Below, piece by piece: positions 54,919-64,000 of a DNA stretch of 64,000 nt. The DNA comes from Planctomycetota bacterium (GTDB taxonomy: Bacteria; Planctomycetota; UBA1135; UBA2386): contig JAJFFD010000005.1 in NCBI GenBank assembly GCA_021776805.1, positions 1 through 64,000 on the forward strand. The letters are read 5' to 3'. The translations under genes were made by a program, and so were the position numbers. Under the pieces are notes generated by a model that did not search any database, had not been told where the DNA came from, and saw nothing but the letters and a program-made list of their open reading frames with translations. Within the stretch, counting starts at the first letter, position 1; the number at the start of each line of letters is the position of its first letter.

Positions 54919-56344
54919 GGCCAAGCATCTCACATTGGCGTCCCTCTGTGTTCTCGGCGGCTGTCTGGTCGGCCCCGACTTCGAACCGCCTGTGGTTGAG
55001 GTCCCAGATAGCTTCTTGGAGAGCGATGTTGATGGGCTTTCCATCGCCAATATCCCCTGGTGGGAGCTCTTCGAGGATGAGATCTTGCGCAATCTCATCG
55101 ATCGAGCCCTGCAGGAAAACAAGGACATCGAGATTGCCCTCGCACGCATCTCCGAAGCGCGAGCAGCCTTGGGTTTCGTGCAGACGGACCAATACCCGAG
55201 CTTCGGCATCAATGGTGGTGCTGTCCGCTCCGACCCGGGTGATGAGACGAACCTCGGCACAACTGGACCGAGTAATGACTTTCGTGGCGGTGCGGATGTC
55301 TTCTTCGAGCTCGATCTCTGGGGCAAACTGCGGCGGGCAAGCGAGGCGGCGCGGGGTGATCTCCTGGCGACTGAGTGGGCACATGTAGCAACTGCCATCT
55401 CCCTGGTTGCCGAGGTCGCCAATACCTACCTGCTGCTCCTCGACCTGGATGAACGCCTGGCGATTACCCAGCGCACCTATGAGAGTCGGCAGCGCTATAC
55501 ACGGATCATCCGTGATCGCTTTCAGGGTGGCATCGTGGCCAGACTCGATGTCCATCAAGCGGAGATCGAGGAGTATCAAACCGAGGCTGGAGTGGCCCTC
55601 TTTCAGCGTGAGATTGCTCTCGCCGAATACTCCCTGCGTGTGCTGCTTGGACAGACCCCTGGAAGGATCCCACGAGGAGTCAGCCTGCCCGAACAGATCG
55701 ATGTGGAGATTCCCGTCGGCCTCCCATCGGAGCTCCTTCGCCGTCGACCGGATATTCGGGTGGCGGAAAGCGTGGCCGCCGCGCAGACGGCCCGCATCGG
55801 AGTCGCTACGGCTCTGCTCTTTCCCAGCCTGAGCCTCACGGGCAGCTTGGGTCTGGCCAGCGATGACGTGGATGACCTGCTGACCAACCGGGCGAAGTTC
55901 TGGTCGGTTGGCGGCCAATTCACCGGCCCGCTCTTCGAGTTCGGTCGCAACATCCGCCGCATCGAAGTGGAGGAGGCGATTACGGAGCAGGCGGTACTCG
56001 AGTACGAGCGCACGGTCTTGCAAGCTTTCCGGGAAGTGGAGGATGCCCTCGCCAGCGTGCGCACATACCGCGAGGAGTATGCGGTCCGTGCCAAGCAGGT
56101 GGCCGCAGCTCGAGAGGCGGCACGCCTGGCGCGTGCCCTCTATGATGAGGAGTTCACCAGCTATCTAGAAGTGCTGGACACGGAACGCTCGCTCCTGGAT
56201 GCGGAGCTGGAGCAGTCGAGAGCCCTGCGCGAGTCCTTGCAGGCCACAGTGCGCCTGTACAAGGCCCTGGGTGGTGGTTGGGTTCCCGCTCCCGAGTCTA
56301 CCGAAGCGGACTTGCCAGCCGCTCCCGCCGACGAATCCAAGTGA
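54911..56344 (+). CDS. RND outer-membrane factor lipoprotein (NodT/OprM-like)
   Basis: LASLCVLGGCLVGPDFEPPVVEVPDSF; FFELDLWGKLRRASEAARGDLLATEWAHVATAISLVAEVANTYLLLLDLDERLAITQRT; LRRRPDIRVAES. Start trimmed from 54770. Confidence 0.94.
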   Translation: MVEAKHLTLASLCVLGGCLVGPDFEPPVVEVPDSFLESDVDGLSIANIPWWELFEDEILRNLIDRALQENKDIEIALARISEARAALGFVQTDQYPSFGINGGAVRSDPGDETNLGTTGPSNDFRGGADVFFELDLWGKLRRASEAARGDLLATEWAHVATAISLVAEVANTYLLLLDLDERLAITQRTYESRQRYTRIIRDRFQGGIVARLDVHQAEIEEYQTEAGVALFQREIALAEYSLRVLLGQTPGRIPRGVSLPEQIDVEIPVGLPSELLRRRPDIRVAESVAAAQTARIGVATALLFPSLSLTGSLGLASDDVDDLLTNRAKFWSVGGQFTGPLFEFGRNIRRIEVEEAITEQAVLEYERTVLQAFREVEDALASVRTYREEYAVRAKQVAAAREAARLARALYDEEFTSYLEVLDTERSLLDAELEQSRALRESLQATVRLYKALGGGWVPAPESTEADLPAAPADESK

Positions 56345-56411
56345 GCGGGGGGCGGCCCGACCGCCACTCTGTTACCATCCCCGCAACACCTGTCCAAGCA
56401 TCGGAGATTCC

Positions 56412-58397
56412 ATGTTGCCACGTCTCGTACTCGCCATTCTGGCCCTTTCCGTAGCTCTCGTGGGTCAGGACCCACAGGCCGGCAAGAGCGACGAATTTGT
56501 TCTCCGCGTCACCCCGACTGAGCTGACTCTACCCATCGGTGAGAAGGCTCAGCTAACGGCAGAACTCGTCGACATCGGCGGTCGGCCGGTGGAGGGGAAG
56601 GTGCTGTATTTTTCCCGAGCCCGGCGCTCCCTGCGCATCAACGAGACCGGTGAAGTCGAAGCCCTGCAGGCCGGCACCTTTCAAGTTATCGCTCGCTCCA
56701 CGATTGGTGATGAGCGGGGACCGCAGGCGATGGTCACCGTGACCGTCCCGCACCCGGAGCCAGCCAGCATTGCCCTGCGCGGAGCGCCGAAACAACTCCA
56801 CGTTGGCACGACTACCCGGCTCGTCGGCGAAGTACTCGATCTGAACCAGGTGGTTCGTAGCGACCTCGAGGTCTCGATCAGCAGCAGCGATGCCTCGGTG
56901 GCCAGCATCGATGCCTTCGGCCATGTGACCGGCACCGCTCCGGGCCAGATCGTTCTTCTCGCCAAGGGCGGTGGGCTCAGTCAGGAGTTCACCCTGGAAG
57001 TTCTCGCCAACCCGGTGAGCGCCATCGAGATCGGCGCATCGGCGACGGTGGCCCGCACCGGTGACGTGGTCACCTTCACCGCCAACACGACCGATGCCTC
57101 GGGCAATGCGGTGGAAGGTGTGCCAGTCGAATTCACTTTCCATGCGGCGCCCGATGACAGCTTGGGCAACGCCGCCACGGGCCAGATCGAGCAGGACGGG
57201 CGCTTCGTTGCCGAAACCCCTGGCCTCTACACGGTGGTCGCGACATGCGGAACGGCAACGGATCGCATGACCATCCGCGCCAACAAGCGCTTCGAGAAGA
57301 AGATGAAGCTCGAGAAGATCGGGCATGGGGAAGTCTTCGACGTGCACACATCCGACCTTTGGGTCTGGGAGGGTGTCGATGGTCGCGACTACGCGGTGAC
57401 GGGCACCTGGGGTGCGAATGGCGACGCCATCTTCTGGGACGTGACCGACCCCGCGAACATGGAGCGCATCGCCACGGTGCAGGTGGACGCACGCACGGTC
57501 AACGACGTCAAGGTCAGCGAAGATGGTCGCCTTTGCATCATCAGTCGCGAGGGTGCCTCCAATCGCAAGAATGGCTTGGTGGTGCTCGACGTGCAAAACC
57601 CACGGGAGCCGAAGCCGGTCTCCATCTTCGATGATGAGCTAACCGGCGGTGTGCACAACGTGTTCATCGACAAGGGCTATGTCTATGCCCTCAGTGCTGG
57701 CCGTCGTTACGACGTGATCGACATCAACAACCCGGCGACTCCTTCGCGGGTTGGATCCTTCCAGCTCTTCGAGCCAGGAGCTTCCATTCACGATGTGTGG
57801 ATCGAGGACGGCATCGCCTTCTCCTCCAACTGGCGCTACGGCCTCCGGCTCGTGGATGTGGGCAACGGTGTCGCTGGCGGTTCGCCATCCAACCCGGTGG
57901 AGTTTGCCAACTACGCCTATCCCAATGGCTGGAACCACGCGGCATTCCCCTGGAAGAGCCCGGACACGGATAAGTTCTATGTGCTTGCCGGCGACGAGGC
58001 CTTCCCCTTCGGACTGAGTACAGAAGACAACCCGACCTATGCCCGCGGTTGGATCCACTTCGTGGACTTCACCGACCACAAGAGTCCGCGGGAAGTGGCG
58101 CGCTACGAGGTCCCAGAGGCCGGCACCCACAACCTCTGGGTCGAAGGCAACACCGCTTACGTGGCCTACTACAACGGTGGCCTGCGAGTGGTCGACATCT
58201 CCGGCGATCTCATGGGCGACCTCTATCGCCAAGGTCGTGAGCTAGCCTTCTTCCTCCCGACCCACCCCAAGGGCAAGGTGAGCAACGCACCGATGGTTTG
58301 GGGCCCGCAGCCCTACAAGGGGAAGATCTTCTTCTCCGATTGGAACACGGGTCTATGGTGCGTTGAGCTGGTCGAAGATCAGGGGCGTGGTCGCTGA
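56412..58397 (+). CDS. Secreted protein with bacterial Ig-like (Big2) repeats and LVIVD-type propeller repeats
   Basis: Signal peptide; Ig-like SDLEVSISSSDASVASIDAFGHVTGTAPGQIVLLAKGGG; repeats GLVVLDVQNPREPKPVSIFD, YDVIDINNPATPSRVGSFQL, LRVVDISGD. Start trimmed from 56199. Confidence 0.8.
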   Translation: MLPRLVLAILALSVALVGQDPQAGKSDEFVLRVTPTELTLPIGEKAQLTAELVDIGGRPVEGKVLYFSRARRSLRINETGEVEALQAGTFQVIARSTIGDERGPQAMVTVTVPHPEPASIALRGAPKQLHVGTTTRLVGEVLDLNQVVRSDLEVSISSSDASVASIDAFGHVTGTAPGQIVLLAKGGGLSQEFTLEVLANPVSAIEIGASATVARTGDVVTFTANTTDASGNAVEGVPVEFTFHAAPDDSLGNAATGQIEQDGRFVAETPGLYTVVATCGTATDRMTIRANKRFEKKMKLEKIGHGEVFDVHTSDLWVWEGVDGRDYAVTGTWGANGDAIFWDVTDPANMERIATVQVDARTVNDVKVSEDGRLCIISREGASNRKNGLVVLDVQNPREPKPVSIFDDELTGGVHNVFIDKGYVYALSAGRRYDVIDINNPATPSRVGSFQLFEPGASIHDVWIEDGIAFSSNWRYGLRLVDVGNGVAGGSPSNPVEFANYAYPNGWNHAAFPWKSPDTDKFYVLAGDEAFPFGLSTEDNPTYARGWIHFVDFTDHKSPREVARYEVPEAGTHNLWVEGNTAYVAYYNGGLRVVDISGDLMGDLYRQGRELAFFLPTHPKGKVSNAPMVWGPQPYKGKIFFSDWNTGLWCVELVEDQGRGR

Positions 58398-59476
58398 TGA
58401 TGCGTGGAGTCTGCATGCTGGGGGCTCTGGCCCTCAGCTCGGGCCTCCCTGCCCAAGAGGATTCGGCGGAAGCTACCAGCATCTACCGGCTCTATGTCGC
58501 CTGTGAGTCGGTGGATGAGATTCATCGCATCGCCTTCGACGGCCAGGAGGCAGTGGTCGATCGGGTCATCCGGGTTGGCTACCAGCCAACCGAAGTCGAA
58601 GGTCCCCATGGCCTGACGGTTGGGCCCAAGGGCGAATACTGGTACGTCTCCATAGCTCACGGCAAGCCCTTCGGCCTGCTCTACAAGTACCGCACTTCCG
58701 ATGACGAGCTCGTCGGCGAGTGCGAACTCGGCATGTTCCCAGCAACCATGCAGATATCACCCCTCACCGGGCTGCTCTACTGCGTGAACTTCAACCTGCA
58801 TGGACGGATGCTGCCGAGCACGATCTCGATCGTGGATCCGGATGCCATGGTTGAGGTTGGCCGGACCCAGACTGGTCCCATGCCGCACGGCTCGCGACTC
58901 TCGTCGGATGGCCGCTTTCATTACTCCTGTGCGATGATGTCCGGGCATCTCTTCGAGATCGATGCCAGCAACTTCAAGGTGACGCGCGATCTGCAGCTCG
59001 ATATCGAACCGCCAGAGGGCCATCAGTCGGAGGCCAAGCCGACCTGGGTGCATCCGCATCCGAGCAAGCGGCTGGTCTACTGCGCCTTGAATGCCAAGGG
59101 TGTAATCGCTGAGGTGGACCTTGATCGCTGGGTGACCGTGCGCCGATTCGAGACCGACAAGGGCCCGTACAACCTGGAAGTGACTCCGGACGGTTCCATG
59201 CTCGTAGTCAGCTACAAGACTGCTGGCAAGATCGGCGTCTGGGATCTGGAGAAGGGCGAGGAGGTTGCGCGCATCACCGCTACCCGTGGCGTTACCCATG
59301 GGGTCGCCATCAGCCCGGATAGCCGCTACGCCTTCGTCTCATCGGAGGGCAAAGGTGCCGAGCCCGGGGTAGTCGACGTGATCGACCTGGAGACCTTGAA
59401 GAAGGTCAGCAGCGTGGATGTCGGCTTACAGGCTGGCGGCATCGCCTTCTGGAAGATCGAAAGCCTGGACCGCTAG
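58397..59476 (+). CDS. Secreted YncE/cytochrome-D1-like beta-propeller protein
   Basis: TGLLYCVNFNLHGRMLPSTISIVDPDAMVEVGRTQTGPMPHGSRLSSDGRFHYSCAM; GVTHGVAISPDSRYAFVSSEGKG. TGATG overlap with the preceding gene. Confidence 0.75.
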   Translation: MMRGVCMLGALALSSGLPAQEDSAEATSIYRLYVACESVDEIHRIAFDGQEAVVDRVIRVGYQPTEVEGPHGLTVGPKGEYWYVSIAHGKPFGLLYKYRTSDDELVGECELGMFPATMQISPLTGLLYCVNFNLHGRMLPSTISIVDPDAMVEVGRTQTGPMPHGSRLSSDGRFHYSCAMMSGHLFEIDASNFKVTRDLQLDIEPPEGHQSEAKPTWVHPHPSKRLVYCALNAKGVIAEVDLDRWVTVRRFETDKGPYNLEVTPDGSMLVVSYKTAGKIGVWDLEKGEEVARITATRGVTHGVAISPDSRYAFVSSEGKGAEPGVVDVIDLETLKKVSSVDVGLQAGGIAFWKIESLDR

Positions 59477-59484
59477 GTCCAGGC
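59463..59484. terminator. Stem-loop overlapping the stop codon, possible bidirectional terminator
   Basis: GCCTGGACC-GCTA-GGTCCAGGC, perfect 9-bp stem between convergent genes; no U-tract. Confidence 0.4.
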
Positions 59485-59505
59485 AGGCCTAGTTCCAAGC
59501 AGCCG

Positions 59506-60945
59506 CTACTTCCAGGCAGCCAGCAGGCGCTTGCATTCTTCGAGGAGAAACTCGGTCTCCATGAAGGGCTGAGCGCTGACGTCCTGCCAGATGATGCGAC
59601 CCTGTGGATCCACCAGGTAGGTGCCATGCAGGGCTTCGTCCTTGAACTGGTCCCAGGCCCGCCAGGCCTTGAAGCTCTCGCCCGCCGGATCACAGAGCAC
59701 ATCGAAGTGCAGGGGATCGATCCCGTTCTCGATGGCCATTTGATGTGAGGCGCGCACCTGCTGCGCCGTGTCCGTGCCGATGGTGATGACCTCGATGCCG
59801 GCCTCGCTGAAGCGATTCGCCATTGGGTCCAGATCACCGAGCTGGGCGATGCAGTGGACACAGCCAAAGCCGAGGAAGAAGACCACGAGCAGGGGCTTCC
59901 CCCGGTAGTCCTCATAGGAACGCGAGCCACCGAGGCCGCGTTCCAGGTCAAATCCTGCGGCGCTCGGGGGTTCCCAAGTCGAGGGACCGAGCTCGATCAG
60001 GTCGGGACGGGAGATCTTGTTGGCCTTGGTGGTCAACAAGGTGTTGTCGCCCTCTTCCGATTGGAAGTGCGGGTGGCGAGGAAGGCGGTTGAGGAAGGCC
60101 TGGGGAACCGGGTAGTTGCTCTCTTCTCCCTCGAGCATGGCCGTCAATGCGATCAAATGCTCCACGTCCTGGCGGTAGCCTGGAATCAGGAAGGGCATGA
60201 CCTTCTCGTAGGAGAGATAGTGGTTGTGACTCCGGACTGCGGCGTATGCGAAGTGCATCGCCCGACTCTTGTCGGACTCGCTGGCTGCAAGGGCGAGGCC
60301 AGCAGATCTCCAGGCAGCTCCCAGGGCAGGTGCGAAGCGATCGCCAAGCTCCAGGCTCGCCGGGCCATTGGCGCTGGCGAGAATGGCCGCTTCGAGTTTG
60401 GCGAGGCCAAGGGCCAGCGGTGACTGGGGATACTCACCGGAGATAGAAGCCAATTCCTTGCTGAGAACGAGCCGTCGCTGCGGGCTCGGCGGCTTGTCGA
60501 AGCGCTCATCCGCTTCGTCCGGTCGGGCCTTGACGTCAAAGTATCGGCCGTACGCGGCGACGATCGCCTGGCCCGCTGCTGAGGCATTCTTCTGGCGGGC
60601 AACTGCAAACCATGCCTGCTTGGCGGCGGCGCGAGGATACTCGCGCATACTCAATGCCATGCCGAGATAGCCGATGGGTGAGTTCGAGTCCCGGTGCTGG
60701 ACCTCGCGAAAGTTGCGTCCAGCTTCCCAGTGCCAGCCGGCCTGGAGGAGCATCAGCCCTTGGCCAACGAAGACCGGGATCTGCGGATCGGCGGCCTTGA
60801 TCATGATGGCTGGAGCGCCGTAGCCTGGAACGATCATCGCCCGGCGATAGGGCAGATCGAGGGAACGGTCTTGGGCCAGGCAAGTGGAGGCGAGGCTGCC
60901 GAGAAAGACTACGAGTAGCGAATAGCTCTTCTGCAGTTGGAGCAT
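59506..60945 (-). CDS. Secreted redoxin/AhpC-TSA-domain protein with N-terminal helical region
   Basis: YRGKPLLVVFFLGFGCVHCIAQLGDLDPMANRFSEAGIEVITIGTDTAQQVR (CxxC motif); signal peptide at N-terminus. Confidence 0.85.
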   Translation of the reverse strand: MLQLQKSYSLLVVFLGSLASTCLAQDRSLDLPYRRAMIVPGYGAPAIMIKAADPQIPVFVGQGLMLLQAGWHWEAGRNFREVQHRDSNSPIGYLGMALSMREYPRAAAKQAWFAVARQKNASAAGQAIVAAYGRYFDVKARPDEADERFDKPPSPQRRLVLSKELASISGEYPQSPLALGLAKLEAAILASANGPASLELGDRFAPALGAAWRSAGLALAASESDKSRAMHFAYAAVRSHNHYLSYEKVMPFLIPGYRQDVEHLIALTAMLEGEESNYPVPQAFLNRLPRHPHFQSEEGDNTLLTTKANKISRPDLIELGPSTWEPPSAAGFDLERGLGGSRSYEDYRGKPLLVVFFLGFGCVHCIAQLGDLDPMANRFSEAGIEVITIGTDTAQQVRASHQMAIENGIDPLHFDVLCDPAGESFKAWRAWDQFKDEALHGTYLVDPQGRIIWQDVSAQPFMETEFLLEECKRLLAAWK

Positions 60946-60970
60946 GGGGGGTGATCATAACTCACCCCCC
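60946..60970 (-). promoter_or_regulatory. Stem-loop abutting the start codon of the redoxin gene
   Basis: Minus strand GGGGGGTGA-GTTATGA-TCACCCCCC, then ATG directly; perfect 9-bp stem. Confidence 0.5.
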
Positions 60971-60994
60971 GAGCCCAGCCAGGGCCTAGTGCTC

Positions 60995-62026
60995 TCAGTC
61001 CCGCTTCTCGCAAATCAGCGCTGGGAGGGCCTCGGGCGAGCAGCTCGCCAGGTCAAGGCTACTCAGAAGCGGCCTGACTTCCGCTGCATCGAGAACCTGA
61101 GCCAGACCCTCTTCCTGCAGCCATTCGCGGATGGAGGTAATGGGCGTGATCAGACCCATATGCGATACGACCTTGCCGCCACTGGTGTAGACCTTGGAGT
61201 AGACGCCGATCAGTTCGCGACCGTCTGCGAGGAAGATGCCGCCACCGGAGTTTCCGAAGTAGGCAGGTGCATTGATCATCCAGTAGTTGGCGCCCATGAC
61301 CATGTTGCGCAGACTGGAGATCTGTCCGCTGGTGGGGATGGGGTCGCTACCCAGAGGGCATCCCACGCAGTACACCGGTGCCCAGATATCGATGTCGCAG
61401 TACTGTTCGCTGCTCAGCACCTTGGCCACGTAGGGGAAGGTCTCCTCGCTGTTGAATTGCAGGAGTGCTGAGTCAAGGCGGGCATTCTTCACCACTAGTT
61501 CGGCGGGAAGATCGATCTTCTCATCGCCGGGTTGGTAGATCGTGACGATGATCTCACCCGAGCCTTCGCGGAGAATATCGCGCACCACGTGCCAGGCGGT
61601 CAGGACGTAGTTGATGACTTCGCCGCTCTGCGGATCGATGAGCGATTGGATCAAGGTTCCCGAGCCCACGGATTCGTCGCCGTTGATCTGCACTGCCGGA
61701 GCCAGAAGTTCATCGGACAGTGAGCTTCTGTTCGGCGTGAGGTGCTCACTCAATTCGCCGATTGCGGACCTCGACAACCTGCTTTCCTCGTCGACTGCGG
61801 TCCATAGTTGTCCGAGTTGGTCTCCGACTCTGCCTACGCTGCGTCGGGATTCGCTGTCGACGCGGTCGATCTCCTGCTCGAACTGGGCGATTCTCTCATG
61901 CGCCTCGTGCAGTTCGCGCATCTGGCCTTGCAGGCGCGCGTTTTGTTCGTCGTATGCAGCGAAGAGGGATAGCGCCAAAAAGCCGCCTGCGCTCCCTAAC
62001 CAGATCTGTCTCTGCTTCGCGTTCAT
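60995..62026 (-). CDS. Membrane-anchored trypsin-like serine protease with coiled coil
   Basis: N-terminal TM helix and coiled coil; NYVLTAWHVVRD (His), LDSALLQFNS (Asp), PAYFGNSGGGIFLADGRELIGVYSKV (Ser). Confidence 0.88.
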   Translation of the reverse strand: MNAKQRQIWLGSAGGFLALSLFAAYDEQNARLQGQMRELHEAHERIAQFEQEIDRVDSESRRSVGRVGDQLGQLWTAVDEESRLSRSAIGELSEHLTPNRSSLSDELLAPAVQINGDESVGSGTLIQSLIDPQSGEVINYVLTAWHVVRDILREGSGEIIVTIYQPGDEKIDLPAELVVKNARLDSALLQFNSEETFPYVAKVLSSEQYCDIDIWAPVYCVGCPLGSDPIPTSGQISSLRNMVMGANYWMINAPAYFGNSGGGIFLADGRELIGVYSKVYTSGGKVVSHMGLITPITSIREWLQEEGLAQVLDAAEVRPLLSSLDLASCSPEALPALICEKRD

Positions 62027-62190
62027 GTTTCCGTCCTAGTTGGTGATCTCCGCCAGCGAAGACTCAAAACAGTCTCTCGCTGACAGGATTGCTAGTCGGG
62101 AAGGGCAGCGCTGCAACACACCAGTCACAGGGGATAACCCGTGCTTTCGTCTGCTTTTAGCAAAGAATGTCCGGTGCTCGGGGGCTCTGC

Positions 62191-64000
62191 TTAAGGGGAA
62201 TCCGGGCGCAGGGCGTCCTCGGCCAGGATCTCGGCCATCAGGCCGAGCACCCTTTGCAGCTCTTCTTCGCTGATCACCATCGGCGGCTTGAACTTGAGCA
62301 CGTTGTGATCCGGACCATCCGTGCTCAAGAGCACGCCGCGCTCACGCAGGCGCTCGACGAGCTGGCTCGCCTGGCGCGCTGCCGGCTCTCGGCCATCGGG
62401 ACTGTGCACGAGTTCTGCTCCGAGAAACAAACCATGTCCTCGCACCTCGCCGATGAGGGGGAAGTCCGCCGCCAGCTGCTGGAGTCCATCCTTCAGGATC
62501 CCTCCGACATGCCTGGCGTGCTCCTGCAGGCCTTCGGTTTCTATGACATCGAGCACGGCTTTGCCTATGGCTGCCGACACCGGGTTGCCGCCGAAGGTGT
62601 TGAAGTACTCCATGCCGTTGGCAAAGGACTCGGCGATCTCCCCTGTCGTGACGACCGCCGCCAGTGGGTGGCCATTACCGATGGGCTTGCCGAGGGTGAC
62701 GATGTCGGGGATGACATTCTGGGTTTCGAAGGCCCAGAAATGGCTGCCGACGCGCCCGAAGCCGACCTGCACTTCATCCCCTATGCAGACTCCGCCGGCG
62801 GCGCGGACCGCCGCGAACAAGCCCTCGAGGTAGCCAGGTGGAGGTACGAGCTGGCCGCCGCAGCCCAGCAGGGGCTCGGCGATGAGCGCGCCTGGACTGC
62901 GACCCGCTGACTTGATCCCTGCCAGGACTTCACGGGCTTCCTGCAGATAGGCCTGGGCCGAGTCCTCTCCCCGGTGCCGGCCCCGGTAGGGATCGGGCAT
63001 GGCGAGCTTGTGCACCCATTCTGGTCGACCCCTGCCCCCTGGCCCGTCGTGCTTGTACGGGCTGGCATCCACCAGGGCCTGAGTGTTGCCGTGGTAGGCG
63101 CCGTCGAGGACGAGGAGTTCGGCGGAGCCGCTGTGGCAGCGGGCCATGCGCAGGGCCAATTCGTTGGCTTCGCTGCCTGAGCAGACAAGGAAGGCCACGG
63201 ACAAGGGGTCGGGGAACTTCGCCGTCAGGTCTTCGCAGTAATCGAGGATGTTCTCGTGGAGGTATCTGGTGTTGGTGTTTAGCAGGCCCATCTGCTTGCG
63301 CGCGGCTGCGAGCACCTGCGGGTGAGAGTGACCCACGTGGCAGACGTTGTTGACCAGATCGATGTAGCTCTGAGCACTGGAGTCGAAGAGCCTTGCCCCG
63401 CGACCGCGGACGATGTGGAGGGGGCTGCGGTAGGAGAGGCTGAGTGAAGGGCCGAGTATTTGCTTCCGGCGCTCGCGGAGTGCGGGCAATTGTGGCGCCG
63501 GAGCCGGGGTCAGGTTTTCGAAGGCCAGGATCAGGTTCGGATCGAGGCAGAGGCTGAGCCAGAGCTTGGACTCGCTGGGGCGGGCGACTCCGGGGAAATC
63601 GCCATGCTTCCCGAGCATGTCCGCCATGATCTGGAAGTGCAGATGCGGCGGCCAATTGCCGTTGATTGGCGGTGCACCCATCCAGGCGATGCACTGTCCC
63701 CTGCGAACCTCGTCACCGGCCTGCAGCTCAGAGAGGGACTCTCGGCTGAGGTGTCCATAGAGAGTGTAGAAGGGCTGATCCGCAGGGCCGGCGTGCTCGA
63801 GGATGATAGTCGGCCCGTAGTCGAGGTCGGCGGCGTTCTCCTGCAGGCTGTGAACTCGCCCAGCCAGGGGAGCATGGACGGGGGTTCCAGCAGGCATGAA
63901 CAGATCGACCCCGAGGTGCAGGCTTCTGCTCTCAGGGAAGTCGTCGCCTTCGGCAGCGAAGCCCGCGGAACGGTAGAGGCCGCGATGCTCCGCATAGCGT
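62191..64000 (-). CDS. M23 peptidase-like domain fused to class III aminotransferase; 5' end outside window
   Basis: Frame stays open to 64000: [49 protein letters not shown]...HLHFQ (M23), then class III aminotransferase [54 protein letters not shown]...[19 protein letters not shown]. Confidence 0.92.
   Translation of the reverse strand, partial: RYAEHRGLYRSAGFAAEGDDFPESRSLHLGVDLFMPAGTPVHAPLAGRVHSLQENAADLDYGPTIILEHAGPADQPFYTLYGHLSRESLSELQAGDEVRRGQCIAWMGAPPINGNWPPHLHFQIMADMLGKHGDFPGVARPSESKLWLSLCLDPNLILAFENLTPAPAPQLPALRERRKQILGPSLSLSYRSPLHIVRGRGARLFDSSAQSYIDLVNNVCHVGHSHPQVLAAARKQMGLLNTNTRYLHENILDYCEDLTAKFPDPLSVAFLVCSGSEANELALRMARCHSGSAELLVLDGAYHGNTQALVDASPYKHDGPGGRGRPEWVHKLAMPDPYRGRHRGEDSAQAYLQEAREVLAGIKSAGRSPGALIAEPLLGCGGQLVPPPGYLEGLFAAVRAAGGVCIGDEVQVGFGRVGSHFWAFETQNVIPDIVTLGKPIGNGHPLAAVVTTGEIAESFANGMEYFNTFGGNPVSAAIGKAVLDVIETEGLQEHARHVGGILKDGLQQLAADFPLIGEVRGHGLFLGAELVHSPDGREPAARQASQLVERLRERGVLLSTDGPDHNVLKFKPPMVISEEELQRVLGLMAEILAEDALRPDSP

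Noticed and set aside
60536-60958. 140-aa same-strand, out-of-frame ORF inside the redoxin gene
   Set aside because: Arg/Pro/Ser-rich frame-shift product typical of GC-rich DNA. Its ATG in the hairpin loop is noted in a finding, but it is not called a gene.
1-64000. CRISPR arrays, prophage, toxin-antitoxin, restriction or BGC signatures
   Set aside because: I saw no spaced repeats, phage structural genes, integrases, R-M genes or NRPS/PKS modules; nothing to support a call.

Overview
This 64 kb, GC-rich window looks like ordinary chromosomal DNA. Several secreted proteins and a recurrent C-terminal motif suggest a Planctomycetes-like bacterium; that is an inference, since no rRNA is present. 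I called about 50 protein genes and one tRNA (tRNA-Gln(TTG) with encoded CCA). No CRISPR array, prophage or complete transposon was seen. Main blocks: (1) an ilvD-ilvC-ilvB-ilvN operon on the minus strand; (2) many secreted or periplasmic peptidases (two S9, M19, M14, P1, M28); (3) an ECF sigma module; (4) an SGNH hydrolase/MscS/GT4/polysaccharide deacetylase block; (5) rtcB, CBS, TMTC-like, THUMP methyltransferase, B12-radical SAM and Psd genes; (6) an RND efflux operon; (7) LVIVD/beta-propeller proteins, a redoxin, a trypsin-like protease and an M23-aminotransferase fusion. The two strongest unexplained signals are: (a) a candidate selenoprotein at 18521-19582 (-), where two ORFs in the same frame are separated by a single TGA followed by a bacterial-SECIS-like hairpin; (b) a complete leader-peptide attenuator upstream of ilvD (4611-4814, -), with an ILV-rich leader, a perfect terminator hairpin, and a mutually exclusive antiterminator formed by the last leader codons. 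Other leads are RG/RGG-rich insertions in three different peptidases, a solo IS21-like terminal repeat that supplies the stop codon of a glycosyltransferase, four convergent gene pairs whose stop codons overlap in CTAG/TTAG, and several small-ORF or RNA-hairpin candidates.
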